DNA of 45,753 nt from Acidimicrobiia bacterium (GTDB taxonomy: Bacteria; Actinomycetota; Acidimicrobiia; Spongiisociales; UBA5794). Positions 27,772 through 35,935 of this stretch are shown here, piece by piece; the stretch's first letter is position 1; every line of letters begins with the position of its first letter. The stretch is from contig JASJCF010000004.1 in the NCBI GenBank assembly GCA_030066265.1, forward strand, positions 1-45,753, given 5' to 3'. The translations under genes were made by a program, and so were the position numbers. The notes beneath the pieces were generated by a model that did not search any database, was not told where the DNA came from, and saw only the letters and a list, made by a program, of their open reading frames with translations.

Positions 27772-30528
27772 ATGACCACGACGATCGTGTCCGTCACCGT
27801 CGACCCCCCTCCGCCGGGCTATCCGATGGATTGGGAGCAGGACGTCATCCTGAAGGACGGGGAGACGGTTCGGATTCGCCCCATCGCACCCGACGATGCC
27901 GAAGGGTTGCAGGACCTGGTGCGTTCGATGTCGACGGAGAGCAGCTACTTCCGATTCTTCCGGGTGAAGAAGGAGCTCTCGGACGAGGAGCTCGAGGAGT
28001 TCACGCACATCGACTACGACACCCGGATGGCCCTGGTGGCCATCGTCGATGGCCGGATCGCCGGCGTGGGGCGCTACAACGCAGTCGAGGGCGACCCGAG
28101 CCGCGCCGAGGTGGCGTTTACGGTTGCAGACGGTTTGCAGGGCAAGGGCATCGGCACCATGCTGCTGTTCCGGCTGACCGCGTTCGCCCGCACGCGAGGG
28201 ATCACCGGCTTCCGCGCCTTCCTCCTTGCGGACAACCATGCGATGATGCGCGTGTTCCGGAACGCAGGCTTCATCCTCACGCGAGAGATCGACGAAGGGG
28301 TGTACACGGTCGATTTCCCCACGAAGGAATCGGATGCTGTGCTCGAGGCCGAGGGCGAGGCCGAGCGGAGGGCGACGGCAGCGAGCTTGATGCCCATCTT
28401 CTATCCCCAATCGGTGGCCGTCATCGGCGCAAGCCGGAATCGCGCCTCGATCGGTGGCCGCCTCTTCAGCAACATCATCGACGCCGACTATCGCGGGCCG
28501 GTGTATCCCGTGAACCCCAAGACCCCGTTCGTCCGCTCGATTCCCACGTACGCATCGGTCAAGGACATCCCGGTGCCGATCGATCTCGCATTCATCGTCG
28601 TGCCTGGGCCGCATGTGCTCGATGTCGTCCGAGAGTGCGCCGAGAAGGGGGTGCGTGGTCTCTGTGTCATCTCCGCTGGGTTCTCCGAGACCGGCGAGGA
28701 GGGGGCACAGGCCGAGGCCGAACTCCTCGAGGTCGTGCGCGAAGGCGGCATGCGCATGGTCGGACCGAACTGCATGGGGCTGCTCAACACCGATCAGGCG
28801 GTGAGCCTCGATGGGCAGTTCGGGCCACTCCCTGCGATCCCCGGGAACGTGGCGATGTCATCCCAATCCGGAGCGCTCGGCCTTGCGATCCTCGACTATG
28901 CGAGAGAGCTCGGGATCGGCATCTCGACCTTCGTCTCGGTCGGCAACAAGACCGATGTGTCCGGTAACGACCTCCTGCTGTTCTGGGAGGACGACCCGAA
29001 CACCGACGTGATCCTCCTCTACCTCGAGTCGTTCGGGAATCCGAGGCGCTTCGGGCGGATCGCCCGCCGCATCGGCAAACGCAAGCCCATCGTGGCGGTC
29101 AAGTCCGGCCGGACCGCAGCGGGCGCTCGTGCGGCTTCGAGCCACACCGGCTCGCTTGCCAGCCTCGACGTCGCCGTCGATGCCCTGTTCAACCAAGCCG
29201 GGGTGGTTCGGGTCGACACGCTCGAGGAGCTGTTCGATGTCACGTCGTTGCTCTCCAACCAACCGGCCCCGACTGGCCGTCGCGTGGGGCTGATCACCAA
29301 CGCCGGTGGGCCCGCGATCCTCGCCGTGGATGCCCTCGAATCTCAGGGCCTCGAAGTGCCACCGCTGTCCGAAGAGCTCCAAGCCAAGCTGCGCGAGTAC
29401 CTCCCGGCGGATGCATCCCCGACGAATCCCGTCGACATGATTGCGGCCGCAGGACCGGAGGAGTATCGGCGCACGATCGAACTCCTCATGGAGAGCGACG
29501 AGATCGACTCGCTCATCACGCTCTTCATCCCGGCATCGAACGTCGGCGTTCCCGAAACGGCGACCGCCATCAAAGAGGCGTTCGAGCAGTCACCCCACGA
29601 GAAGACCTTCCTGGCGGTCTACATGCACAGCGGCGGCGCTCCCACGGAGCTCAACAGCAAGACGGCCAAATTCCCGGTGTTCTCGTTCCCCGAGCGGGCC
29701 GCCAGGGCCCTCCGGAAGGCGGTCGTGTACTCCGAGTGGCTCGAGGAGCCGGTGGGCTCGGTCGTCGAGTTCGATGATGTCGATGCGCACGCGGCGCGCT
29801 CGATCATGGACGCCGCGTTGGAGTCGATCGATCCGGAAGGGGATTGGCTCGATCCCGATGCCGTGGATGGGCTGCTGGCCGCCTATGGGGTGCAGATCCC
29901 GAAGGCCGCCGTGGTCGAGTCGGTAGACGATGCCATTGCGTTTGCCGAGGACCTCGGCGGATCGGTGGTGCTCAAGGTGATCTCGCCATCGGCCGTGCAC
30001 AAATCCGATGTGGGCGGAGTGGCCTTGGACGTGAGCGGCGCAGAAGCCGTCAGGGCGGCGTATGAGCAGGTCACCGGCGCCGTTCCCGATCCGGAGGGTG
30101 TGCTCATCCAGGAGTTCGTGCCCGGCGGCCACGAGGTGCTCGTGGGCATGGTCGAGGATCCGAACTTCGGCCCGCTGATCGTGTTCGGTCTGGGCGGCGT
30201 CTTCGTGGAGTTGATCGGCGATGTCGCATTCCGCATCCACCCGATCACCGACGTCGATGCCAGGGAGATGATCGCCGAGGTGAAGTCGGGACGGCTCCTC
30301 GAGGGGTATCGCGGGGGAGAGCCCGGCGACATCGATGCGGTGGTGGACACGCTGCTGCGGGTCAATCAGCTCATCGAGGACATCCCGGAGATCCTCGAGA
30401 TGGATCTCAACCCGGTCAAAGTCGGCACTCCTGGAGACGGTGTGCGTATCGTGGACGCACGCATCAAGGTCAGGCCGGTCACGGGGAGCTGGATCCCATC
30501 GAGGACGGACCTGCCATCGGCGTTGTGA
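27772..30528 (+). CDS. GNAT acetyltransferase fused to ADP-forming acyl-CoA synthetase domains (Pat-like)
   Basis: A 918-residue fusion. Residues about 25-195 form a GNAT domain with acetyl-CoA loop LQGKGIG near 123. Next come a CoA-binding Rossmann domain (VAVIGASRNRASIGG near 219), a succinyl-CoA-ligase-like domain with SSHTGSLA near 460, and a C-terminal ATP-grasp domain (KVISPSAVHKSDVGG near 740, FGLGGVFVELIGDV near 805). Protein acetyltransferases of the Pat type acetylate acyl-CoA synthetases. N-terminal GNAT is the arrangement described for a Streptomyces enzyme. The His of SSHTGSLA is the residue phosphorylated in active acyl-CoA synthetases and it is kept here. A strong SD separates it from the CBS gene 12 nt downstream. 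Confidence 0.9.
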   Translation: MTTTIVSVTVDPPPPGYPMDWEQDVILKDGETVRIRPIAPDDAEGLQDLVRSMSTESSYFRFFRVKKELSDEELEEFTHIDYDTRMALVAIVDGRIAGVGRYNAVEGDPSRAEVAFTVADGLQGKGIGTMLLFRLTAFARTRGITGFRAFLLADNHAMMRVFRNAGFILTREIDEGVYTVDFPTKESDAVLEAEGEAERRATAASLMPIFYPQSVAVIGASRNRASIGGRLFSNIIDADYRGPVYPVNPKTPFVRSIPTYASVKDIPVPIDLAFIVVPGPHVLDVVRECAEKGVRGLCVISAGFSETGEEGAQAEAELLEVVREGGMRMVGPNCMGLLNTDQAVSLDGQFGPLPAIPGNVAMSSQSGALGLAILDYARELGIGISTFVSVGNKTDVSGNDLLLFWEDDPNTDVILLYLESFGNPRRFGRIARRIGKRKPIVAVKSGRTAAGARAASSHTGSLASLDVAVDALFNQAGVVRVDTLEELFDVTSLLSNQPAPTGRRVGLITNAGGPAILAVDALESQGLEVPPLSEELQAKLREYLPADASPTNPVDMIAAAGPEEYRRTIELLMESDEIDSLITLFIPASNVGVPETATAIKEAFEQSPHEKTFLAVYMHSGGAPTELNSKTAKFPVFSFPERAARALRKAVVYSEWLEEPVGSVVEFDDVDAHAARSIMDAALESIDPEGDWLDPDAVDGLLAAYGVQIPKAAVVESVDDAIAFAEDLGGSVVLKVISPSAVHKSDVGGVALDVSGAEAVRAAYEQVTGAVPDPEGVLIQEFVPGGHEVLVGMVEDPNFGPLIVFGLGGVFVELIGDVAFRIHPITDVDAREMIAEVKSGRLLEGYRGGEPGDIDAVVDTLLRVNQLIEDIPEILEMDLNPVKVGTPGDGVRIVDARIKVRPVTGSWIPSRTDLPSAL

Positions 30529-30540
30529 GGAGGTGAGTCG

Positions 30541-31158
30541 ATGCACGTGCGGGACCTCATGACCACGGACGTGGTCGCCGTCGCCCCGACGACGTCGACT
30601 CGCGATGCCGCACGCATGATGTTCCGCTATCGCATCTCCGGGCTGCCGGTGGTCGACGCCGAAGATCACGTCCTGGGAATCATCACCGAGGGTGACTTCC
30701 TCGCCATGGAACTCGAGCGTGTGGACCAGGGAGACGGCCCGAAGCTCGTCGGCGATGTGATGTCGCATTCCGTGCTCGCCGTCTCACCCGACCTCGAGGT
30801 GATGGAGGCTGCCCGCTACATGCACTCACACGGTGTGAAGCGCGTCCTCGTGATCGAAGAGGGGAAGATGGTCGGGATCCTCTCGCGTTTCGACATCGTC
30901 GCCGCCTTCACGAGACCCGACGATCTGATCGAGGACGAGATACGCGAGGACCTGATTCGGCGCGTGCTGTTCGTGGATCCCGAGACGGTCGATGTCCGGG
31001 TGTCCAACGGCGTCGTGACGCTCGTCGGCACCATCGGGACGCGCACCGAGGCTCGGCTGGTCGAGGAGCTGGCTGTTCGCCTGGACGGCGTCGTCGGAGT
31101 GGAGAATCGCCTTGGATGGCGTATCGACGACACGGGGTCCGATGCCGACGAGGCGTGA
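30541..31158 (+). CDS. CBS-pair protein with C-terminal BON domain
   Basis: A 205-residue cytoplasmic protein. Two CBS motifs (VRDLMTTDVVAVAPTTSTRDAA from residue 3, VGDVMSHSVLAVSPDLEVMEAA from about 69) form a Bateman module that usually senses adenine nucleotides. The end, from about 145, is a BON domain (VDVRVSNGVVTLVGTIGTRTEARLVEELA), often a phospholipid- or ligand-binding fold. GAGGAGGTGAG lies just before the ATG. It sits immediately behind the GNAT-synthetase gene, so energy-state sensing may be linked to that enzyme; this is inference from position only. Confidence 0.9.
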   Translation: MHVRDLMTTDVVAVAPTTSTRDAARMMFRYRISGLPVVDAEDHVLGIITEGDFLAMELERVDQGDGPKLVGDVMSHSVLAVSPDLEVMEAARYMHSHGVKRVLVIEEGKMVGILSRFDIVAAFTRPDDLIEDEIREDLIRRVLFVDPETVDVRVSNGVVTLVGTIGTRTEARLVEELAVRLDGVVGVENRLGWRIDDTGSDADEA

Positions 31159-31951
31159 GGGACATGGGGGCCTCCCCATCGCCCTCGACGGCACGACGGA
31201 GCGCGATCCAGAGTTCCTCTACGCCCACGCAAATGGTTTCTGCAAGGAGCTGTGGCGACCGGTCGCCCATCACGTCGGCGGTTCCCGATCGTGGTGGTCC
31301 ATGGATCTGCGCGGTCACGGCGACACGGGCGGTGGGTCCTTCCCGTATGGCTGGCACGTCCTCGCACTCGACATCCTCGCGGTGCTCGGCGACACCCGCG
31401 ATGTGGTGGGTGTCGGTCACTCGATGGGGGCTGCATCGCTGGCACGAGCCGAGATCCTGGAGCCAGGGACGTTCCGTCACCTCGTCCTGATCGAGCCCAT
31501 CTTGTTCCCGCCACCGCACGGCCGTACGAACATCCCGCTCGCCGACCTCGCCCAGCATCGGCGCTCGGTGTTCCCCGATCGCGATGCGACGCATCGGAGG
31601 TTCTCCCGAGGCGGGCCGTATGCGGCATGGGATCCCTTCGTCCTCGATCTCTACGTCGACCACGCATGGGGACCCGGGCCCGAAGGGTGGGAGATCAAGT
31701 GTGGCCCCGCCGTCGAGGCCGACTACTACCGAGAGGGCAACAACGTCGATACGTGGGATCGGCTGCCAGAGATCCAAGCGCCGGTGACGCTCGTTGCGGG
31801 TTCCGAGTCGGACACTCACACCGGTGAGTATCTACATGCGCTCGAGCGCAGATTCGCTGCGGTCGATCTCGTGGTGGTGGAGGACCACGGACATCTCGTG
31901 CCGATGGAATCGCCGCGATCCATCGCCGAGATCATCGACCGAGTGGCGTGA
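31142..31951 (+). CDS. alpha/beta hydrolase
   Basis: A 269-residue serine hydrolase of unknown substrate. The oxyanion region is FLYAHANGFCKELW, the nucleophile elbow GHSMGA near residue 102, and the catalytic His lies in EDHGHLVPMES near 253. DLRGHGDTGG is the typical loop before the elbow. I use ATG 31142, which overlaps the end of the CBS gene by 17 nt; the track's GTG 31112 lies deeper in it. It is near menF but lacks MenH-specific features I could recognise, so I do not call it MenH. Confidence 0.82.
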   Translation: MPTRREGHGGLPIALDGTTERDPEFLYAHANGFCKELWRPVAHHVGGSRSWWSMDLRGHGDTGGGSFPYGWHVLALDILAVLGDTRDVVGVGHSMGAASLARAEILEPGTFRHLVLIEPILFPPPHGRTNIPLADLAQHRRSVFPDRDATHRRFSRGGPYAAWDPFVLDLYVDHAWGPGPEGWEIKCGPAVEADYYREGNNVDTWDRLPEIQAPVTLVAGSESDTHTGEYLHALERRFAAVDLVVVEDHGHLVPMESPRSIAEIIDRVA

Positions 31952-31955
31952 TCAT

Positions 31956-32140
31956 GCGCATCGGCCGAAGCTGGATGTGCATGACCCGCTGACGAGCCCG
32001 GAGGGCTCGTCCAACGGATCGACCGAAGGTCGATGCGCAAGGTCCATGCGTAATCCGCGGACCAATCCGCAGGATTGGTCAACGCATCGGCCGAAGGCCG
32101 ATGCGCGGGCTCGTCCAACGGATCGACCGAGGGTCGATCC
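31956..32140. repeat. cluster of short perfect hairpins joined by CAAC (REP-like)
   Basis: The spacer between two genes is made of small stem-loops with 3-nt loops: GACGAGCCC-GGA-GGGCTCGTC (31991-32011), GGATCGACC-GAA-GGTCGATGC (32016-32036, one mismatch), ACCAATCC-GCA-GGATTGGT (32061-32079), GCATCGGCC-GAA-GGCCGATGC (32084-32104) and GGATCGACC-GAG-GGTCGATCC (32120-32140). CAAC precedes three of them, at 32012, 32080 and 32116. A 24-nt block is exactly repeated at 32003-32026 and 32107-32130. A 13-mer at 31958-31970 recurs at 32084-32096. ORFs crossing the region are artefacts. No T-runs follow, so these are not classical terminators. Confidence 0.85.
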
Positions 32141-32186
32141 GCAGGAATACCGGGGCCGCACATCCGGTTTCCGCCTCCGGACCCTC

Positions 32187-32834
32187 ATGACGAGCAGCAT
32201 TCCCGACCGCATCCCCGACCTGATCGAGCAGCAGCGCCGAAGTCCATCCGGCATCGTCGCTTCGTTGGCGCCGAGCATCGGCTTCCTGGCCGCCAACAAC
32301 TGGTTCGGGCTGGTTGCCGGCATGGTGGCGGCGACCGTGCTCTCGGCTGCGTTGATTGCGATCCGCCGAGGTCGAGGCCAGGCGGTGGGCTGGCTCCTCC
32401 CGATCTCACTCGGGTACGTCATGGTGCGTGGCGTCGCCGGGGTGATGACCGGGTCTGAGAACGTGTTCTTCGGTTTCGGCGTCGCCACGAGCGCGGCCGT
32501 CGCCGTAGCCGTGGGCGTGTCCGCGTTCACACGACATCCGATCGCCGGATACCTGCTGCCGCTGGTCGTGCGCTATCGCCACCTCTCGATGGATCACCCG
32601 CTCTATCGCCGAGTCGCCGCACAGATCACCGTCGTATGGGCCATCGCTGAGCTGGCGTTGACGACGTGGGAGGCGTGGCATCTGAGCAACGTCACCGGCG
32701 CGCAGTTCCTGATCGATCGAACGCTCATCGGCTGGCCGGTGATGGCGGTCGTCATCTTCCTCCTCATCTTCTACGTCCGCTTCCGGCTCGACCCGCACGA
32801 GCGCCACCTGGCGTCGATGCCACAGACGGCGTAG
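32187..32834 (+). CDS. DUF3159-like integral membrane protein
   Basis: A 215-residue protein with about five or six hydrophobic segments: IGFLAANNWFGLVAGMVAATVLSAALIAI, VGWLLPISLGYVMVRGVAGV, VFFGFGVATSAAVAVAVGVS, a region around ITVVWAIAELALT, and VMAVVIFLLIFYVRFRL. It resembles actinobacterial DUF3159 proteins, whose function is unknown. I start at ATG 32187 because the longer track ORF runs through the hairpin repeats. No clear ribosome site or -10 is visible before this ATG. Confidence 0.65.
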   Translation: MTSSIPDRIPDLIEQQRRSPSGIVASLAPSIGFLAANNWFGLVAGMVAATVLSAALIAIRRGRGQAVGWLLPISLGYVMVRGVAGVMTGSENVFFGFGVATSAAVAVAVGVSAFTRHPIAGYLLPLVVRYRHLSMDHPLYRRVAAQITVVWAIAELALTTWEAWHLSNVTGAQFLIDRTLIGWPVMAVVIFLLIFYVRFRLDPHERHLASMPQTA

Positions 32835-32863
32835 ATCCCACCCGGCTCCACGGTGCTCGGCGG

Positions 32864-32869
32864 TACCCT
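32864..32869 (+). promoter_or_regulatory. -10 element of menF, probably leaderless
   Basis: TACCCT ends 6 nt before the GTG at 32876 and there is no Shine-Dalgarno sequence between them. Transcription should begin at the start codon. Confidence 0.5.
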
Positions 32870-32875
32870 CCCGTC

Positions 32876-34192
32876 GTGAACATTGTCACGTCCGATCAGG
32901 TTGCCCAGCTCGCCGATCAGCTCTCCAGCACCGGCGATCTTCGCATCGCACGGCTCGACGTCGACATCGATCCCTTCGACTTCGCTCGCACCGGGGCCGC
33001 CCTCGTGGATCGCGCCGTTGCGCTCTCGACGCCAAACGGTGACCGGCGAGTCGGATTGGGTACCGCTTGGCACACGCAGGCCTCGGGTCCCGGTCGATTC
33101 GGTGATGTCGCTCGTTCCCTCGGTGCCCTCCGGGATCGTGACGTCACGCTGTTTGCGGGCTACTCGTTCCTCGATGAGGTGAGGACCGACGGCCTGTGGC
33201 GTGACTACGCACCGGCGGAGGCCTTCTTGCCGCGCATCGGCATCGAACGCGTAGAGGGTGTCTCGCGGCTCTCGGTTGCCATTCCCCGCGGCGAGGATCC
33301 CGCACCGACACTGGACCTCCTCGCCTCGATGAAGCGCCCCGAGTGGCTCCCGGTGGTCGACTTCGGCGATCATGCCATCGAGTCGCACCCGACGGTGGCC
33401 GAGTGGGCGGGACTCGTCGAATCTGCCGTCAAGGCCATCGGCGCCGACGAGCTCGACAAGGTCGTGCTCGCCCGGTCGGTCCGGGTCGACAGCTCGGAAT
33501 CGGTCGCGATCCTCCGAGTGTTCCGGCAACTCGCCGTGTCCTACCCGCAGTGTTTCAACTTCGCCTGGAAGTCTCACAAGAGCGTCTTCATGGGGGCGAG
33601 CCCTGAGCTGCTGGCGAGCGTCCAGGACGGGGTGTTCACGTCGAATCCCCTCGCAGGTTCCGCTCCTCGAGGTGAGGGCGAAGACGAAGATGATGCCATC
33701 GGGCGGGCACTCCTCGGTTCGGTCAAGGACCAGGAGGAGCACCGGCTGGTCGTGGATGACATGCGGAACCGCCTCGGGGACGTGGTCACGGATCTCCACG
33801 TGCCCGAGCATCCCATCCTCAAGAAGATGGCGACGGTCCAACACCTGTCGACCACGCTCTCGGGCACGGTTGGGGCCGGAACCGGAGTATTGGACGTCGT
33901 CGCCGCCGTCCATCCGACGCCGGCTGTGGGCGGTGTCCCCAGGGAGGCCGCCGTCGAGTACATCGCAGCCAACGAGCGACTCGACCGAGGGTGGTATACG
34001 GGAGGTCTCGGCTGGATCACCCCGGGAGGCGACGGTGAGATCGCGATCGGCCTGCGTTGCGGGATCGTCAACGGGTCTCGGACCACCCTGTTCGCCGGCG
34101 CTGGGATCGTCGGAGACTCGGTCCCGCGAGACGAGGTCGGCGAGACCAGGCTGAAGCTCCGACCGCTACTGGATCTCGTCGCCTCGACGTAG
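32876..34192 (+). CDS. menF: isochorismate synthase
   Basis: MenF isomerises chorismate to isochorismate, the first committed step of menaquinone synthesis. The 438-residue chorismate-utilising enzyme shows ELDKVVLARSV near residue 196, FMGASPELLASVQDGVFTS near 238, PLAGSAPRG near 260, the acidic KDQEEHRLVVDD near 285 and HPTPAVGGVP near 345. The GTG at 32876 is chosen for its spacing to TACCCT; the track start 32666 lies in the previous gene. The 3' end overlaps menD, on the other strand, by 27 nt. Neighbouring menD, A, B and E argue for menaquinone rather than siderophore synthesis. Confidence 0.93.
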   Translation: MNIVTSDQVAQLADQLSSTGDLRIARLDVDIDPFDFARTGAALVDRAVALSTPNGDRRVGLGTAWHTQASGPGRFGDVARSLGALRDRDVTLFAGYSFLDEVRTDGLWRDYAPAEAFLPRIGIERVEGVSRLSVAIPRGEDPAPTLDLLASMKRPEWLPVVDFGDHAIESHPTVAEWAGLVESAVKAIGADELDKVVLARSVRVDSSESVAILRVFRQLAVSYPQCFNFAWKSHKSVFMGASPELLASVQDGVFTSNPLAGSAPRGEGEDEDDAIGRALLGSVKDQEEHRLVVDDMRNRLGDVVTDLHVPEHPILKKMATVQHLSTTLSGTVGAGTGVLDVVAAVHPTPAVGGVPREAAVEYIAANERLDRGWYTGGLGWITPGGDGEIAIGLRCGIVNGSRTTLFAGAGIVGDSVPRDEVGETRLKLRPLLDLVAST

Positions 34193-35860
34193 CGCCTCTG
34201 CCACTGCACGTCTCACAGCCTGGTGATCGTCGACCAGGTGCGAACGATCGGTCACGACCTCGATCATCTCAGGTCGGTCGATCGGTGCTGCCACCGCTGC
34301 GCGAAGGTCGGCGGGGTCCTCGATACGTTGCGAGCGCATTCCGAGAGCTTCCGAAACTGCAGCCAGGGAGAGGCCATGTGGTGTGGCCCACAATCGCTCG
34401 AAGTCGCTGCGCTGCAGGGCATCCGAGCGCGCCTGGGGCAGGAACTCGAAGATGCCGCCGCCGTCGTTGTTCACTGCCACGATCCTCATGGGAAGCTCGA
34501 GCCGGCTGGCTTCGGCAACGGCCGTTGCGTCGTGGAGGAAGGCGACGTCGCCGATGAAGAGCACGACAGGTCCTGAGGACAGAGCCACGCCGGCTGCTGT
34601 TGAGATCGTCCCGTCGATGCCGTTGACCCCTCGATTCGCCAACACGATGCGATCGTCCCGTCGGCGTCCGAACGCATCGACGTCCCGGATCGGCCGAGAG
34701 GAAGCGACAAACAGCGTCGTACCCGGTGGTGCGTGATCCGCAGTGATGCGGGCCGTCTCGGGCTCGTTCGGGAAGGACAAGCGAGCCAGGGCGGCGTCGA
34801 GGGCATCTCCGGCGATGTGGTCGATCGCCTTCCACTTCCCGAGATAGGTCTCGGGATTCTGCGGCGCCGGCTCGCTCAGGAGCACGGTTCCCGGGTCGGA
34901 CAGCACCGTCGTCGTGGCCGAGCCGAGCGGATCACGCAGCCGGCTGCGCTCGATGTGGATCTGGGGAATGCCGCCTCGTTCCATCCATTCCCACAGCGGC
35001 TTCGACGTTGGGAGGGGCCCGAGCCGGATCACGACGTCCGGAGCAAGGGCATCGAGGACGAAGCGGCTTCCCTCGTCATCCTGGGCACCGATCAGCAGGT
35101 CGGGGTGTTGGATCACGTTGGGGCCCGTGACCGTCACCTGGGGGTCGGCGAGGATGGGGGCGCCCACCGTGCGTGCGAAGCGGTCGACCGCATCGGCGAA
35201 GCCCGGCCCGTTGCGTCCGCTGGCCACGATCATGACCCGTTTCCCTGCGAGATCGGCGAACAGCCCAGAAGGCACATGGGTTGCGTGCGTTCGATCGATG
35301 GGAGCGGCGGCAGGTGGCTCTGCGACCGTCGTGGGAACCAACGGCTCATCGAAGGGAAGGTTCACGTGGACGGGGCCGGGCGCTTCGTCGGCGGCGCCCA
35401 GGGCGATGCCAGCGGCGGTTCGTCCGGCATCACGGGGATCATCGATCGTCTCACCGTCGATCGAGGTGACGACATGGGGCCCGTACAGCGCATGCTGATC
35501 CATGGTCTGAGGGGCCCCGGTGCCGCGTAGACGGAGTGGCCGGTCGCTCGTCAGGGCGATCATCGGGACGCCCGATTGATCTGCTTCGACGATGGCCGGG
35601 TAGTAGTGCGCCGCGGCGGAGCCCGACGTGCAGATGACGATCGCCGGAGTCTCGGTTGCCTTTGCCCACCCGACGGCCATGAAGCCTGCCGATCGCTCAT
35701 CGCGGACACTGGTCGTGTCGATCCTGGGCTCGGCGACTGCGGCGAGGGCCAAGGGAGTGTTGCGCGACCCGGGGGAGATGAATGCACGCGTCACACCGAC
35801 ATCTGCCATGCCGGCCAGGAGGTCACTGCAGAATCGGACGGAGTCGTCGGCGGTGCTCAC
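34166..35860 (-). CDS. menD: 2-succinyl-5-enolpyruvyl-6-hydroxy-3-cyclohexene-1-carboxylate synthase
   Basis: MenD adds 2-oxoglutarate to isochorismate with ThDP as cofactor. The 564-residue protein starts near STADDSVRFCSDLLAGM. It shows SPGSRNTPLALA near 29, the conserved Glu in VRDERSAGFMAVGWAK near 53, TSDRPLRLRGTGAPQTMDQ near 100, and the ThDP-binding GDVAFLHD ... NNDGGGIF near 427-460. The start is GTG 35860, preceded by TAGCCT at leaderless spacing; the track start 35935 adds 25 basic residues with no family match. It is convergent and overlapping with menF. Confidence 0.95.
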   Translation of the reverse strand: MSTADDSVRFCSDLLAGMADVGVTRAFISPGSRNTPLALAAVAEPRIDTTSVRDERSAGFMAVGWAKATETPAIVICTSGSAAAHYYPAIVEADQSGVPMIALTSDRPLRLRGTGAPQTMDQHALYGPHVVTSIDGETIDDPRDAGRTAAGIALGAADEAPGPVHVNLPFDEPLVPTTVAEPPAAAPIDRTHATHVPSGLFADLAGKRVMIVASGRNGPGFADAVDRFARTVGAPILADPQVTVTGPNVIQHPDLLIGAQDDEGSRFVLDALAPDVVIRLGPLPTSKPLWEWMERGGIPQIHIERSRLRDPLGSATTTVLSDPGTVLLSEPAPQNPETYLGKWKAIDHIAGDALDAALARLSFPNEPETARITADHAPPGTTLFVASSRPIRDVDAFGRRRDDRIVLANRGVNGIDGTISTAAGVALSSGPVVLFIGDVAFLHDATAVAEASRLELPMRIVAVNNDGGGIFEFLPQARSDALQRSDFERLWATPHGLSLAAVSEALGMRSQRIEDPADLRAAVAAPIDRPEMIEVVTDRSHLVDDHQAVRRAVAEALRRGDEIQ

Positions 35861-35868
35861 GAGTGACG

Positions 35869-35874
35869 AGGCTA
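35869..35874 (-). promoter_or_regulatory. -10 element of menD, probably leaderless
   Basis: The minus strand reads TAGCCT, ending 8 nt before the GTG at 35860. No Shine-Dalgarno sequence lies between. This would let menD be transcribed separately from menB-menA, whose last stop is 75 nt upstream. Confidence 0.42.
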
Positions 35875-35935
35875 CCCCGCCGTCTACGCGGCCCGTAGCA
35901 AGCCGGGACGACGACGTCCGACGGGTTGCGTTCAC

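Noticed and set aside
31142-31951. MenH assignment for the alpha/beta hydrolase
   Set aside because: Only the general hydrolase triad is recognisable, and the HANGF opening is not MenH-like; proximity to menF is not enough.
31956-32140. CRISPR array
   Set aside because: The repeated units are palindromic and of mixed sequence, spacers of constant length are absent, and no cas genes are nearby.
31794-32186. N-terminal extension of the DUF3159-like protein through the repeat region
   Set aside because: The extension translates the hairpins into low-complexity Arg/Pro/Asp repeats in every frame, and the membrane protein has a natural ATG at 32187.
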